Assembly: GCF_000192865.1 (NCBI RefSeq)
Contig: NC_015276.1
Span: forward strand, 3,162,001-3,226,000
DNA length: 64,000 bases
From: Marinomonas mediterranea MMB-1
GTDB lineage: Bacteria; Pseudomonadota; Gammaproteobacteria; Pseudomonadales; Marinomonadaceae
Direction: 5' to 3'
Shown here: positions 8,512 through 18,161 of the stretch, piece by piece
Position numbering within the stretch: position 1 is the stretch's first letter
Layout of the letters: the number at the start of each line of letters is the position of its first letter
The notes under the pieces: model-generated
The model's database searches: none
The model's input: only the letters and a program-made list of their open reading frames with translations
What the model was told of the DNA's origin: nothing
Translations under genes and position numbers: made by a program

Positions 8512-10182
8512 TTGCTTTCATTGAGACTTAGACGCAAGCCAGCACAGAGCAAACTAAGCAAGTTTAACCGACCGAATAAGACCGCCATTGTCACATTAAA
8601 ATCGTTAACCCCCGTCCAGAGAGTGGAAGAAAGATACCTGTCATTCTCGATTGACATTTCGGTTGTGGCGGGTGGTTTTTGGTGGGAAGGCAGCCAAAAA
8701 ACAAAAGATGGATTGGGTACGGAGCGCATCCCTCCCATCGACTTGAACCAAAAAAAGCTGGATTTATTGGTTCAAGCTTTGGGACCAGCTTACCTGAGAG
8801 TAGGTGGATCAGAAGCCGATAAAGTACATTATTTTACAACTAGCCGCACGCCTTCAGATCCAGCCCCTCTAATCATTACCCAACAAATATGGGATGCACT
8901 GCATCAATTTGTAGAGCGTAACCAACTCGGCTTTATGTTCACGTTTAAATATGGTCTCTTTAACCGTAAGCAACATGGCGACTGGTTGCCTGAAGAAACT
9001 CAAGGCTTATTGCAATATTGTCGTCAGAAGGGCTATAAAATTGATGTCTGTGAACTGGGTAACGAACTGAATGCATATTGGGCGTTCCATGGTATTCGTT
9101 CCCAACCTTCTGCCAACAAGCTTGCTAAAGACTACGACCGATTTTGTCGTCTGGTCAGAATGGTGTCTCCAGATTCTCGTATCGCAGGTCCTGGCAGTGC
9201 ATTTTGGCCAAAACTAGGCGAAACAATTCGCCCCTTTTCCAATATTACGACACATCTTCTTGCCAATATGGAAGAACGATTAGACATAATCGATTGGCAT
9301 TATTACCCATTTCAAAGCAAACGTTCCCCTGTGCGGACACGAACCGCGACGTTAGAAAAAGTCATTGCTCCGTCGTCATTAGACGACTTTGAGCAATACG
9401 CTCGCCAACTATCTCGATGGCGTAACAAACACCAGCCTAGCGCCACGCTTTGGACTGGCGAAACTGGATCTGCCCAATGCGGCGGCCAAGCTAAATTGTC
9501 TGACCGCTTTGCATCCTGTTTTTGGTGGGCAGACCAGTTAGGGAGAGGTGCGCTGCTTGGTCAAACGACCATGGTACGCCAAAGTCTGATAGGCGGTGAT
9601 TACGCTCTTATCAACCGCAAAACGCTCAAACCCAACCCAGATTATTGGGTAAGTTGGCTTTGGGGGAAATTAATGGGGCAAGAGGTATACCAGGTTGAAT
9701 GTTTCGACCCTGATATTCAGGCCTATTGTCACAGCGGGAAAAAAGAGGGCAAATGCACCTTGCTCATCATAAATATGACATCTAAACCCAAGCGTATACT
9801 CTGCCACAATTTTGGAGCCAAAAAAAAGCGATTCGAAATCACCGCCGCATCGCTAACATCCAAAAAAGTTCGTATTAACGGCGCCAAGCCCAAATTTAAT
9901 AACGGAAAAGTTAAGTTACGGGACTTCCCAAAGCTTTCGAAGTTAAACTTAGTCAGCCCTTACAGCATTAATTTTTGGTGTTTCGAACACCAAACGACAC
10001 TAAAAGAAACGAATAATAGCCCAAGCAATGAAGTGTACTCAGCTCAACCTACACCCGCCAAAATTAATAACGTCATACCACTTTACCCAGATGAAGAAAT
10101 CAAACCTGATACAGTTCCTGCACCTGCACCAATTAACGTTATTTCATTAGCATCGGATGCACAAAACACCAATGAAGATTAA
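8512..10182 (+). CDS. GH79-like (heparanase-family) glycoside hydrolase, apparently cytoplasmic
   Basis: 556 residues. Start is TTG at 8512: AAGGAG (8498-8503) stands 8 bases upstream, while an ATG at 8505 is too close to it and leads to an 8-residue ORF. The acid/base motif ELGNE (E185) and the nucleophile motif GETGSAQCGG (E317) match human heparanase in kind and order. The following LSDRFASCFWWADQLGR...GGDYALINRKTLKPNPDYW stretch also follows the heparanase pattern. The fold should be a TIM barrel plus a small beta-domain, ending in a Pro-rich tail of about 45 residues. No signal peptide is seen; the N-terminus is basic. The likely substrate is a uronic-acid-containing glycan or glucuronide, but it is not predictable from sequence. 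Confidence 0.82.
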   Translation: MLSLRLRRKPAQSKLSKFNRPNKTAIVTLKSLTPVQRVEERYLSFSIDISVVAGGFWWEGSQKTKDGLGTERIPPIDLNQKKLDLLVQALGPAYLRVGGSEADKVHYFTTSRTPSDPAPLIITQQIWDALHQFVERNQLGFMFTFKYGLFNRKQHGDWLPEETQGLLQYCRQKGYKIDVCELGNELNAYWAFHGIRSQPSANKLAKDYDRFCRLVRMVSPDSRIAGPGSAFWPKLGETIRPFSNITTHLLANMEERLDIIDWHYYPFQSKRSPVRTRTATLEKVIAPSSLDDFEQYARQLSRWRNKHQPSATLWTGETGSAQCGGQAKLSDRFASCFWWADQLGRGALLGQTTMVRQSLIGGDYALINRKTLKPNPDYWVSWLWGKLMGQEVYQVECFDPDIQAYCHSGKKEGKCTLLIINMTSKPKRILCHNFGAKKKRFEITAASLTSKKVRINGAKPKFNNGKVKLRDFPKLSKLNLVSPYSINFWCFEHQTTLKETNNSPSNEVYSAQPTPAKINNVIPLYPDEEIKPDTVPAPAPINVISLASDAQNTNED

Positions 10183-10196
10183 TAACATATAGCTCA

Positions 10197-11651
10197 TTAG
10201 CTACGCCACAAATACGGTGTGAGCAATACAATAACCGTAAAGTATTCGAGACGTCCGAATACCATCGCGAACGAAAGTAGCCACTTCGCAAAGCTATTGA
10301 GTGGTGCGAAATTACTGCTTATGTCGCCAAAACCTGGGCCCAATACGTTTACACACGCGGAAACAGCACTAAAAGACGTCACAAAATCTTCGCCTGTCAG
10401 CATCACCAAAAAAGTGAAAATGATGCTGGTCACAAATACCAGCCACATAAACGCAATAATACTGTTACGAATTTGATCTGCCACTGGCCTTTTTTGATAC
10501 TTCAAAACAAACACGGCGTTGGGATGTACCATCTGCTTTAATTCGATCACAAGAGTACGGAACGCGATAACACTTCGAATCACTTTATTACCGCCCGCCG
10601 TCGAGCCAGCACACCCTCCTATATAACCGACCACAATCAGTAGCAACATTAATGACATCGGCCAAGAGGAGAAATCGCCGGCACCAAAGCCGGTACTGGT
10701 AATAAACGAAATGACATGGAATGTGGCTTGGGAAATTGCCTCATATACCGAGTGATGGTACCCACTAAAATAAAGCACGCCCGCCGCAACAAGAGAGAAG
10801 GCTAAAATAATCCAAAGAAAGAACAAGCATTCTTCGTCCTTAATGTATTGCTTAAAACGTTTCGCTTTAAACACACGGTAATGCAACGCAAAGCTAATCG
10901 CCCCAGCAATCATAAAAAAGTTACAGAGCCAGAGTAAAAGTGAGCTATCAAAATAACCCATGCTTGAATCGTGCGTCGAGAAACCACCTGTTGAAATGGT
11001 CGCGAGACTATGGGCTATCGCATCGTATGCCGACATACCACCCAGCCAATACGCTAAGGCACAAATCAACGTTAACGCAAGATAGACATACCACAGGCGG
11101 TCAGCGCTGTTTTTTATTCTAGGGGATAGTTTGTCATCTTTCATCGGCCCTGGTGTTTCCGCTTTTAAGAGCTTCATTCCGCCTACGTTCAGCATAGGCA
11201 ACACCGCAACAACAAAGATCACGACACCAAGTCCCCCCATCCATTGAAGAAACTGACGGTATAGAAGGAAGGTTTTAGGCATATAATCTAAACCACTCAG
11301 AACTGTCGCTCCCGTTGTGGTTAAGGCACTTATCGACTCAAAAACGGCATCAGTCCAACTGACGCCCGTGATAATAAAGATAGGAACAGCACCGAGAAAG
11401 CCAACGGTAAACCAGGTTAATACAGCAAATAGAATCGCTTCTTTGGTGGAAACCGCATTGAATGGAAAGCGCCGCATGTACAATAAAAAAAACGTTGCCA
11501 ATAAAGTCACTACCGCTGCGCTTTCAAAGAACGCATCACCAACGTTATCTTTGAAAAAGAAGTACGACAGCTCCGCAAATGATAATTGAACAATCCCCAT
11601 CCACAATAGCGGCATGGCGAGCAACCTCAACAATAACGGAACTCTAAGCAT
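10197..11651 (-). CDS. trkH: TrkH/KtrB family potassium uptake protein
   Basis: 484 residues, polytopic, with the four pore-loop repeats of the SKT superfamily: TTTGATVLSGL, STGGFSTHD, STGFGAGDF and LGPGFGD. The central glycine of each selectivity-filter turn is present. It forms the K+ translocating subunit of the Trk system in the inner membrane; the NAD-binding partner TrkA is not encoded in this window. The gene ends 14 bases from the convergent GH79 gene, with no clear terminator in the gap. Confidence 0.93.
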   Translation of the reverse strand: MLRVPLLLRLLAMPLLWMGIVQLSFAELSYFFFKDNVGDAFFESAAVVTLLATFFLLYMRRFPFNAVSTKEAILFAVLTWFTVGFLGAVPIFIITGVSWTDAVFESISALTTTGATVLSGLDYMPKTFLLYRQFLQWMGGLGVVIFVVAVLPMLNVGGMKLLKAETPGPMKDDKLSPRIKNSADRLWYVYLALTLICALAYWLGGMSAYDAIAHSLATISTGGFSTHDSSMGYFDSSLLLWLCNFFMIAGAISFALHYRVFKAKRFKQYIKDEECLFFLWIILAFSLVAAGVLYFSGYHHSVYEAISQATFHVISFITSTGFGAGDFSSWPMSLMLLLIVVGYIGGCAGSTAGGNKVIRSVIAFRTLVIELKQMVHPNAVFVLKYQKRPVADQIRNSIIAFMWLVFVTSIIFTFLVMLTGEDFVTSFSAVSACVNVLGPGFGDISSNFAPLNSFAKWLLSFAMVFGRLEYFTVIVLLTPYLWRS

Positions 11652-11825
11652 ACTACGTCACTTTATCAATCTGGCGGCTTAGCCTATCAACTCGATAGAC
11701 CAAAATAGTGAAACCTTTGTACGACAGCACAACACCGTGTAAGGAGAGCTCCCGTAGCGCAAAGGTCTTATCGTATTTTAAACAGACTAAATTTTCAGCG
11801 CCATAGATATGTTGGGTAGATGGAT

Positions 11826-12446
11826 TTATTTACTGGTTAAAACCTTCCAAGCGGCCACGCTAAAGAAAATCGAAAAAGCAGATTCAAATACGCGGCGAGA
11901 CTTTAGATAAACATGCCTTGCTTTCGAGCTTGAAAACAAGACGGCATACCCGAAAAAAATCGTAGAACTAACGAATCCAACAAGCGCGATAACAGAAAAA
12001 ACATCTAACATCGTCGCATCATGCGGCATTCCCATGGAATACAGTGCGCCGAAAAATAAAATCGCTTTTGGGTTGGTCAAATGAATTAAAACACCTTTAG
12101 CATAAGCACGCGTTTTACTGACGATGTGTGTAGGCGTCACGGAACTCTTCTGAGGTTTCACCGCTGAGTGTATTGACTTATAAGCCAAAAATAGAAGGTA
12201 ACAGGCTCCCACATATTTAATTAGTTCGAAAAGCCACGCGTGCGTATACATAATTGAAGCAAGACCGAAAGCCGCTAACATCGACCAACAATACGAGCCC
12301 GTTAAGACACCCGCCGCTAACGCAAACCCATAACCTCTTCCCTGACTCATTGACGCTCCTGCAATCGCTAATGTTGCAGGGCCAGGGCTTGCAATGGCTA
12401 CAACCGCCGCAGCGAGAATCATCCCGTAATTCACAATATCCATCAT
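11826..12446 (-). CDS. LysE/RhtB family amino-acid exporter
   Basis: 206 residues with about six transmembrane helices. The family signature is near the N-terminus (ASPGPATLAIAGASMSQGRGYG), and HLTNPKAILFFGALY marks the second conserved block. AAGGAG lies six bases before the first of two adjacent ATG codons. It should export an amino acid or related metabolite by proton antiport. It is divergent from a Crp-like regulator, which is a natural candidate to control it. Confidence 0.88.
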   Translation of the reverse strand: MMDIVNYGMILAAAVVAIASPGPATLAIAGASMSQGRGYGFALAAGVLTGSYCWSMLAAFGLASIMYTHAWLFELIKYVGACYLLFLAYKSIHSAVKPQKSSVTPTHIVSKTRAYAKGVLIHLTNPKAILFFGALYSMGMPHDATMLDVFSVIALVGFVSSTIFFGYAVLFSSSKARHVYLKSRRVFESAFSIFFSVAAWKVLTSK

Positions 12447-12465
12447 GAGTACTCCTTTTGGTGAT

Positions 12466-12502
12466 TTTTCTTTTTTAACTTTTCTTTTTTAACTTTTTTT
12501 TT
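12466..12502. repeat. Polypyrimidine direct repeat in the lysE/crp-like promoter region
   Basis: About two and a half copies of a 15-bp unit, TTTTCTTTTTTAACT, lie directly upstream of the LysE start (12446) and within the divergent control region. Confidence 0.5.
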
Positions 12503-12685
12503 AGAGAGGTCGAAGTCAGTTTATGCTGTTCCGTTTGAACCATAAAGATGCAGACTCGTCGGAAAAAAATTCATTTCTGTACCCACGATTTCGTCTCAAA
12601 AGTGAAAAAAGGAGAAAAATGCAAATATGGTCATTTGTCCTTTTTTCCTCACATTACGAGGTTACAATGTGCACAGTTTTTGAAA

Positions 12686-13384
12686 ATGAGGTGTTCATTG
12701 AAGCGCTCAGACAAAGCGTTACTAAGAGCTCAGTTCATTACGGAACACAAACTTGATACATTTCTGCCAACGCGAGCGATAGAGTCTCTCGTTCTATTTG
12801 AGTTTTCTGCCAATCAACAGGTTTTTATACAAGGCCAGCGATTAGATTACGTGTATTTTCTCGTGGAGGGCAAAGTACTTATTGATCAAATTGATGCAGA
12901 AGGCAGACAAGCCGTGTTCGCATTTGAATCAAGAGCGGCATTGATTGGCGAAGTTGAGCTCTTTAACGGTGAATTTGGCGTGAGCTACTGCAATGCTTTT
13001 ACCGTTGAACCCACGTTACTTTTGGGCATGCCCATTGAGATAACAAAGACATACGCATTAAACGATCCACGCTTTCTACGATTTGTCTGTACTCAGCTCA
13101 GTGAAAAGCTCCACCGATCGAGCTTATTTCAACCGCGAGCGGGTAATACGGCATACGAGAAAGTAAAACGCTATTTAAGATCGAAAGTGAACTCAGAAGG
13201 CTTACATTTCAAACTCGAAAATCGAGAGGAATTGGGGAACTTGCTGGGTATTTCAATAAGACAATTAAATCGCGTTATTAAGCAATTAGTAAACGAACAC
13301 ACAATTAAAGTGAAAGCGAAACACCTTGAGGTGATTGACTTAAAGAGGCTGTCACCGTCGAGTATCACTCGCACCGAGCTGTAA
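12686..13384 (+). CDS. Crp/Fnr-family (YeiL-like) transcriptional regulator
   Basis: 232 residues from the first plausible in-frame ATG. A cyclic-nucleotide-binding-type beta-roll (about residues 25-130: FSANQQVFIQGQRLDYVYFLVEGKV, IGEVELFNG) is followed by a C-terminal winged HTH (NREELGNLLGISIRQLNRVIKQL). The start is doubtful. The ATG at 12686 has no ribosome-binding site, whereas an ATG at 12667 in another frame has GAGG five bases upstream and encodes a convincing N-terminus (MCTVFENEVFIEALRQS) before running into a stop at about 12756. One extra base between roughly 12720 and 12745 would explain both. It is divergent from the lysE-like gene. Confidence 0.8.
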   Translation: MRCSLKRSDKALLRAQFITEHKLDTFLPTRAIESLVLFEFSANQQVFIQGQRLDYVYFLVEGKVLIDQIDAEGRQAVFAFESRAALIGEVELFNGEFGVSYCNAFTVEPTLLLGMPIEITKTYALNDPRFLRFVCTQLSEKLHRSSLFQPRAGNTAYEKVKRYLRSKVNSEGLHFKLENREELGNLLGISIRQLNRVIKQLVNEHTIKVKAKHLEVIDLKRLSPSSITRTEL

Positions 13385-13416
13385 AAGAGTCATTAAAATA
13401 CTATTTGAGAGAATTT

Positions 13417-14631
13417 ATGAGTACTGAAGCAAACAAGGCAGGTTTCTACCGAGTCGCCATAATACTCGGTCTATTATCGGCAATCGGACCATTCGCAATC
13501 GATATGTATTTGCCAGCATTACCTAAAATTGGCCAAACCTTTAACGTCGGTATTCAAGAAGTGCAATTGAGTTTGACCGCATTCTTAATCGCTCAAAGTG
13601 TATCACAGCTGTTCTACGGTCCGATCTCAGATAAAGTCGGCCGAAAGCCACCCCTGTATTTCGGAATGGCTGTCTTTTTCCTTTCCACGGTTGGTTGCGT
13701 CTACGCAGTGTCTCTCGACATGCTCATCGTATTTAGATTCCTTCAAGGCATCGGTGCCGCTGCTGGTATTGTGGTTGCTCGCGCTGTAGTCCGAGACCTT
13801 TACACTGGCGTTGAAGCAACAAAAATGATGTCATTACTCATGTTGGTATTCGGCGTGTCACCTATACTGGCCCCGCTTGTCGGAAGCAGTGTTATCGCAC
13901 TATCTGGATGGCGCAGCGTTTTCACGATCATTGCAATCTGCGCTGGTCTAGGATTGGTTTTGATCTACTTTGGATTAAAAGAAAGCTATCCAAAGGTTAA
14001 GCGCGACGCTACACCGCACCAAGGCAGCACCTTAAACGCTTATCTGATTTTATTAAATGACCCTAAATACATGGGAATTGTACTTGCTAGTAGTTTCGCT
14101 CTAGCCAACTTCTTTGTGTATCTGGCTAACTCTCCCTTTGTCTTGATTGAGCATTACAATTTGACCGAAACACAATATGGTATTGCGTTTGGTCTTAACG
14201 CTGCGGTGTTTTTCTTCTCTGCTCAAATGAATGCAAAGCTGTGTCAACGATTTGGTATTGAGACCATTATTAAATTTGGTATTTGGACCAGTACATTGAC
14301 CATGTCGGCAATGGCATTTGGTTACCTTGCAGGAATCGATTCACTGTTTTTCTTTATGGGCTTATATATGATTGCAAGTGGCGCGGTGGCTCTGGTTATT
14401 CCAACAACGTCCATTCTAGCGATGGAAAGCCACGGTCATATCGCGGGAACGGCTTCTGCTCTATTGGGTACATTGCAAATTGCTGTTGGCCCTACGTTTG
14501 TCGCTCTTTTAGGCCCTTATATGAATGAAGAGCCTCTACCAATGATCTTAGCGATGACTTTCTGCAGTTTGGTTTCCTTGATCTTTGTTATGTTGACCTT
14601 AACGAGAAAGAGTCAGCTCGTTAAAGCCTAA
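13417..14631 (+). CDS. Bcr/CflA family multidrug MFS transporter
   Basis: 404 residues with 12 predicted transmembrane helices. Drug:H+ antiporter-1 motifs are visible: FAIDMYLPALPKIG in TM1, the MFS loop GPISDKVGRKPPLYFG between TM2 and TM3, and RFLQGIGAAAGIVVARAVVRDL in TM4, all typical of Bcr/CflA. Start is ATG 13417 with a GAGAG sequence upstream; a TTG four codons earlier is also in frame. It follows the Crp-like gene by 32 bases, so the two may be cotranscribed. Confidence 0.9.
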   Translation: MSTEANKAGFYRVAIILGLLSAIGPFAIDMYLPALPKIGQTFNVGIQEVQLSLTAFLIAQSVSQLFYGPISDKVGRKPPLYFGMAVFFLSTVGCVYAVSLDMLIVFRFLQGIGAAAGIVVARAVVRDLYTGVEATKMMSLLMLVFGVSPILAPLVGSSVIALSGWRSVFTIIAICAGLGLVLIYFGLKESYPKVKRDATPHQGSTLNAYLILLNDPKYMGIVLASSFALANFFVYLANSPFVLIEHYNLTETQYGIAFGLNAAVFFFSAQMNAKLCQRFGIETIIKFGIWTSTLTMSAMAFGYLAGIDSLFFFMGLYMIASGAVALVIPTTSILAMESHGHIAGTASALLGTLQIAVGPTFVALLGPYMNEEPLPMILAMTFCSLVSLIFVMLTLTRKSQLVKA

Positions 14632-14635
14632 AACG

Positions 14636-14660
14636 AAAAAAGCCCCAATTGGGGCTTTTC
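14636..14660. terminator. Bidirectional rho-independent terminator (bcr-type / fadA)
   Basis: Arms AAAAGCCCC and GGGGCTTTT around an AATT loop give a T-run on both strands between two convergent genes. Confidence 0.85.
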
Positions 14661-14695
14661 ATTCGATGCTTTATATTTCATCCGATTTTATTTTA

Positions 14696-15874
14696 TCAAT
14701 TTAATCGCTCAAATACAGTCGCAATCCCCTGCCCCATACCAATACACATGGTAGCAAGACCTAAATTGACATCTTTATGCTGCATTCCATGCAGTAAGGT
14801 TGTTGAGATCCTAGCGCCTGAGCAACCTAATGGATGACCTAGAGCGATCGCGCCGCCGTTCAGGTTTACTTTTTCATCCGCTACATTAAGTAGCTTCAAG
14901 TCTTTCATAACAGGTAGAGACTGCGCGGCAAAGGCTTCATTCAATTCAACAAGGTCGATATCTTCTATACTCAATCCTGCACGTTTTAACGCTTTCTTTG
15001 TCGCTGGAACTGGGCCATATCCCATAATAGCGGGGTCACAACCCGCAACCGCCATACTTCGAACCTTAGCAATGGGTTTCAAACCAAGCGCTTCGGCTTT
15101 TGCAGCTGACATCATAAGCATGGCTGACGCGCCATCCGATAGGGCCGACGATGTACCCGCAGTGACCGTACCGACTTTAGGCATGAACACGGGCTTCAAT
15201 GTGGCTAATGTCTCCATTGTGGTTTCAGGGCGAATAACTTCATCCACTTCAACCAGCACTTTATTTCCCTCTGCGTCGTGCCCTTCTATAGAAACCGTTT
15301 CATTCGCAAAACGCCCTTCAATACTCGCAAGGTGAGCACGTTGATGCGAGCGAACAGCGAACTCATCTTGCGCCTCTCGGCTAATACCGTGCATTTTCCC
15401 GAGCATTTCAGCCGTTACCCCCATCATCATAGAGGCTTTTGCCATGTGCTTTGACAAGGCTGGATTCACATCAACCCCGTGCATCATAGGAACATGTCCC
15501 ATGTGCTCAACACCACCAACCACAAACACATCACCCTGTCCTGTCATAATGGCCTGAGCCGCAGTATGAATGGCAGACATCGATGAGCCGCATAAGCGGT
15601 TTACCGTTTGCGCAGCGGATGTAACAGGTAACCCGCCAAGTAACGCAACGGCTCTGGCGACATTAAAGCCCTGCTCCAATGTTTGGTTAACACAACCCCA
15701 AATTAAGTCTTCGACATCATTAGGGCTTACATCAGGATTACGTTTAAACAGCGCCTTTACTAGGGCTGCTGACAGGTTTTCTGCTCGTACATTACGAAAT
15801 ACGCCATTTTTTGACTTGCCCATTGGTGATCGAACAGCGTCAATAATTACAACGTCATTTGGATTCAGTTTCAT
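14696..15874 (-). CDS. fadA: Acetyl-CoA C-acyltransferase (3-ketoacyl-CoA thiolase, beta subunit of the fatty-acid oxidation complex)
   Basis: 392 residues. The nucleophilic Cys lies in VNRLCGSSMSAIH near residue 90. The catalytic His block is GGAIALGHPLGCSGAR, and the second Cys is in TMCIGMGQG at the C-terminus. It performs thiolytic cleavage of 3-ketoacyl-CoA, the last step of beta-oxidation, as the beta subunit of an alpha2-beta2 complex with FadB. It starts 28 bases after fadB and is followed by a strong terminator, so fadBA is a complete operon. Confidence 0.96.
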   Translation of the reverse strand: MKLNPNDVVIIDAVRSPMGKSKNGVFRNVRAENLSAALVKALFKRNPDVSPNDVEDLIWGCVNQTLEQGFNVARAVALLGGLPVTSAAQTVNRLCGSSMSAIHTAAQAIMTGQGDVFVVGGVEHMGHVPMMHGVDVNPALSKHMAKASMMMGVTAEMLGKMHGISREAQDEFAVRSHQRAHLASIEGRFANETVSIEGHDAEGNKVLVEVDEVIRPETTMETLATLKPVFMPKVGTVTAGTSSALSDGASAMLMMSAAKAEALGLKPIAKVRSMAVAGCDPAIMGYGPVPATKKALKRAGLSIEDIDLVELNEAFAAQSLPVMKDLKLLNVADEKVNLNGGAIALGHPLGCSGARISTTLLHGMQHKDVNLGLATMCIGMGQGIATVFERLN

Positions 15875-15902
15875 TGCTTGTCTCCTTATCTCGCCAAGGG
15901 GC

Positions 15903-18062
15903 TTATGCTTGAAAATAGGTTTCGTTGTTATCGGCCATTTCCCGCATGCGCGCTGTTGGCTGGTACAATTTACCTAAATGGCTGTATTTATCTGCTAAAT
16001 CGCAGAACGCCTTTAATCCCATTTGATCGAGATAATGCAATGCACCACCAAGGTATGGAGGGAAACCAATACCATAAATAAGTCCCATGTCTGCTTCTGC
16101 TGGAGAGCTCACAATCCCTTCCTCAACACATCGAACCGTTTCAATACAAAGTGGAATCATCATCCTTGCAATGATGTCCTCGTCGCTTAGTTCGCCGTTT
16201 GTTCCGGCTGCGTCGACTGTTTCCGCTAATAACGTCGTAATCTCTGGGTCATAGATCTTCTTCGGTTTGCCCTTGCGATCCTGCTCATAACGATAGAAAC
16301 CTTTTTCATTTTTCTGGCCGAATCGCTCTACTTCAAACAGTTTATCAATGGCATTCTTACCATCATGAGTCATACGATCTGGAAAACCGTCTGCCATGAC
16401 TTGATCTGCGTGATACGCCGTATCAATACCGACGACATCAATCAAATAGGCTGGCCCCATCGGCCAACCAAACCGCTCCATCACCTTATCAATTTTCTGA
16501 AAGTCTGCGCCCTCTTTCATCATGAGAGAGAAGCCAGCGAAGTAAGGAAACAGTACGCGGTTTACTAAGAACCCAGGGCAGTCGTTAACAACAATAGGCG
16601 TTTTCCCCATTGCTTGTGCGTAAGCGACCGTTTTCGCAACGGCTTCATCACTGGATTTTTCACCACGTATCACTTCCACCAATGGCATGCGGTGCACTGG
16701 GTTAAAAAAGTGCATTCCACAGAAATTTTCTGGCCGTTTTAGCGCTTTCGATAATTCGGTAATGGAGATAGTCGAGGTATTTGATGCCAATACAGCATCA
16801 TCACGGATATGATTTTCAGTTTCGGCTAAGACAGACTTTTTAACATTGACATTTTCAACGACGGCTTCAACGACAAGATCGACACCTTCAAATTCACCGT
16901 AACTTAACGCGGGAACAATACTGTTAAGTGCCTTCATCGATTTTTCATTTGTTAAGCGACCGCGCTCTACTTGCTTGCCAAACAACTTATTGGCTTCAGA
17001 AAGACCTAAATCCAAGGCTTCTGAGCGTATGTCTTTCATTATAATCGGCGTGCCTTTTGAGGCAGACTGATAAGCCACGCCGCCACCCATAATACCCGCA
17101 CCAAGTACTGCGGCCTGTTTTACCGGATCCGCTCCTTTGGAGAAAGTACCGGCTGCTTTCTTAACGTATTGATCGTTCAAAAACAGGTTAACCAATGATT
17201 TTGCTACCGGCGTTTTTGCCACTTTAACAAAACCTTTGATTTCTGTTTCACAGGCTTTTTCGATAGTCTGACTTACGTTTTTTTCCATCGTTTTGATGGC
17301 CGCCATCGGCGCTGGGTAGTGTTTACCCGCTTTGGCTCCGACCACGCCACGCACGGATTCAAATACCATCATTTTTTCTATCGGAGAAAATACCATCGGC
17401 GCGCGAAGCTCTTCTCGACGAGCCATGACATCGAGCTTCCCATCGATCACATGCTGGATAAGGTGTCGCGCTGACGTAACGACCTTTTCGACTGGCACAA
17501 CCGCATCGACCGCTCCATCCTTCAACGCATCTTCACTGCGCTTTTGAGCGCCGCCACAAATCCATTCACAAGCGTTATCTACACCAATCAGACGAGGTAA
17601 TCGAACCGTTCCACCCCAACCAGGGTAAATTCCAAGCTGAGTTTCAGGCAGTCCGATCTTCGCTTTTTGCGCCATAACTCGGTAATCGCACGCTAGACAA
17701 AGCTCCATCCCTCCGCCTAAAGCAATCCCATTTATTGCAGCAACCGTCGGAAAAGGAAGATTAGATATATCTGAAAAGATCTGATGCGCATCGCGCAACT
17801 TATCTGACAACTCTTCGTCCGATAGTTTGAACCAGTTCACAAATTCTGTGATGTCGGCGCCGACAACAAATACATCTTTAGCGCTGTTAATGATGAGGCC
17901 TTTAACATCGGGCTCTTGCTTGAGTGAGTCAACCGCTTCGGCAAGTTCGTTAAGCGTGAGGCTGTTAAACTTATTTACCGAATCCCCTGCAAGGTCCAAG
18001 GTTAACGTCGCAACACCGTCTGCCTCTTTCGTCACCTTGAGAGCTTGTCCGTCATAGATCAT
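15903..18062 (-). CDS. fadB: Fatty acid oxidation complex alpha subunit (enoyl-CoA hydratase / 3-hydroxyacyl-CoA dehydrogenase)
   Basis: 719 residues, the normal FadB length. The N-terminal crotonase domain (about 1-190) has GIALGGGMELCLACDYR and GLPETQLGIYPGWGG. The NAD-binding 3-hydroxyacyl-CoA dehydrogenase domain (about 310-500) has the dinucleotide motif LGAGIMGGG and the catalytic region FNPVHRMPLVEVI. The C-terminal domain (from GFLVNRVLFPY) completes the protein. It carries out hydration, dehydrogenation and cis/trans isomerisation of enoyl-CoA. GGAGACC precedes the ATG. Confidence 0.96.
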   Translation of the reverse strand: MIYDGQALKVTKEADGVATLTLDLAGDSVNKFNSLTLNELAEAVDSLKQEPDVKGLIINSAKDVFVVGADITEFVNWFKLSDEELSDKLRDAHQIFSDISNLPFPTVAAINGIALGGGMELCLACDYRVMAQKAKIGLPETQLGIYPGWGGTVRLPRLIGVDNACEWICGGAQKRSEDALKDGAVDAVVPVEKVVTSARHLIQHVIDGKLDVMARREELRAPMVFSPIEKMMVFESVRGVVGAKAGKHYPAPMAAIKTMEKNVSQTIEKACETEIKGFVKVAKTPVAKSLVNLFLNDQYVKKAAGTFSKGADPVKQAAVLGAGIMGGGVAYQSASKGTPIIMKDIRSEALDLGLSEANKLFGKQVERGRLTNEKSMKALNSIVPALSYGEFEGVDLVVEAVVENVNVKKSVLAETENHIRDDAVLASNTSTISITELSKALKRPENFCGMHFFNPVHRMPLVEVIRGEKSSDEAVAKTVAYAQAMGKTPIVVNDCPGFLVNRVLFPYFAGFSLMMKEGADFQKIDKVMERFGWPMGPAYLIDVVGIDTAYHADQVMADGFPDRMTHDGKNAIDKLFEVERFGQKNEKGFYRYEQDRKGKPKKIYDPEITTLLAETVDAAGTNGELSDEDIIARMMIPLCIETVRCVEEGIVSSPAEADMGLIYGIGFPPYLGGALHYLDQMGLKAFCDLADKYSHLGKLYQPTARMREMADNNETYFQA

Positions 18063-18137
18063 GATGGTCTCCGTTATTCTTATTTTACGTCTTAGGATTA
18101 AATGAAAAAGCGAATGAGCAATTCACATCAACAGCAA

Positions 18138-18161
18138 AAAGTAACCTCTAAAGGTTACTTT
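18138..18161 (-). terminator. Hairpin terminator enclosing the etfA stop codon
   Basis: Perfect 10-bp arms AAAGTAACCT (18138-18147) and AGGTTACTTT (18152-18161). The 4-base loop contains the TAG stop codon of etfA. On the minus strand the 3' arm continues into a short T-run. It separates etfBA from fadBA. Confidence 0.65.
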
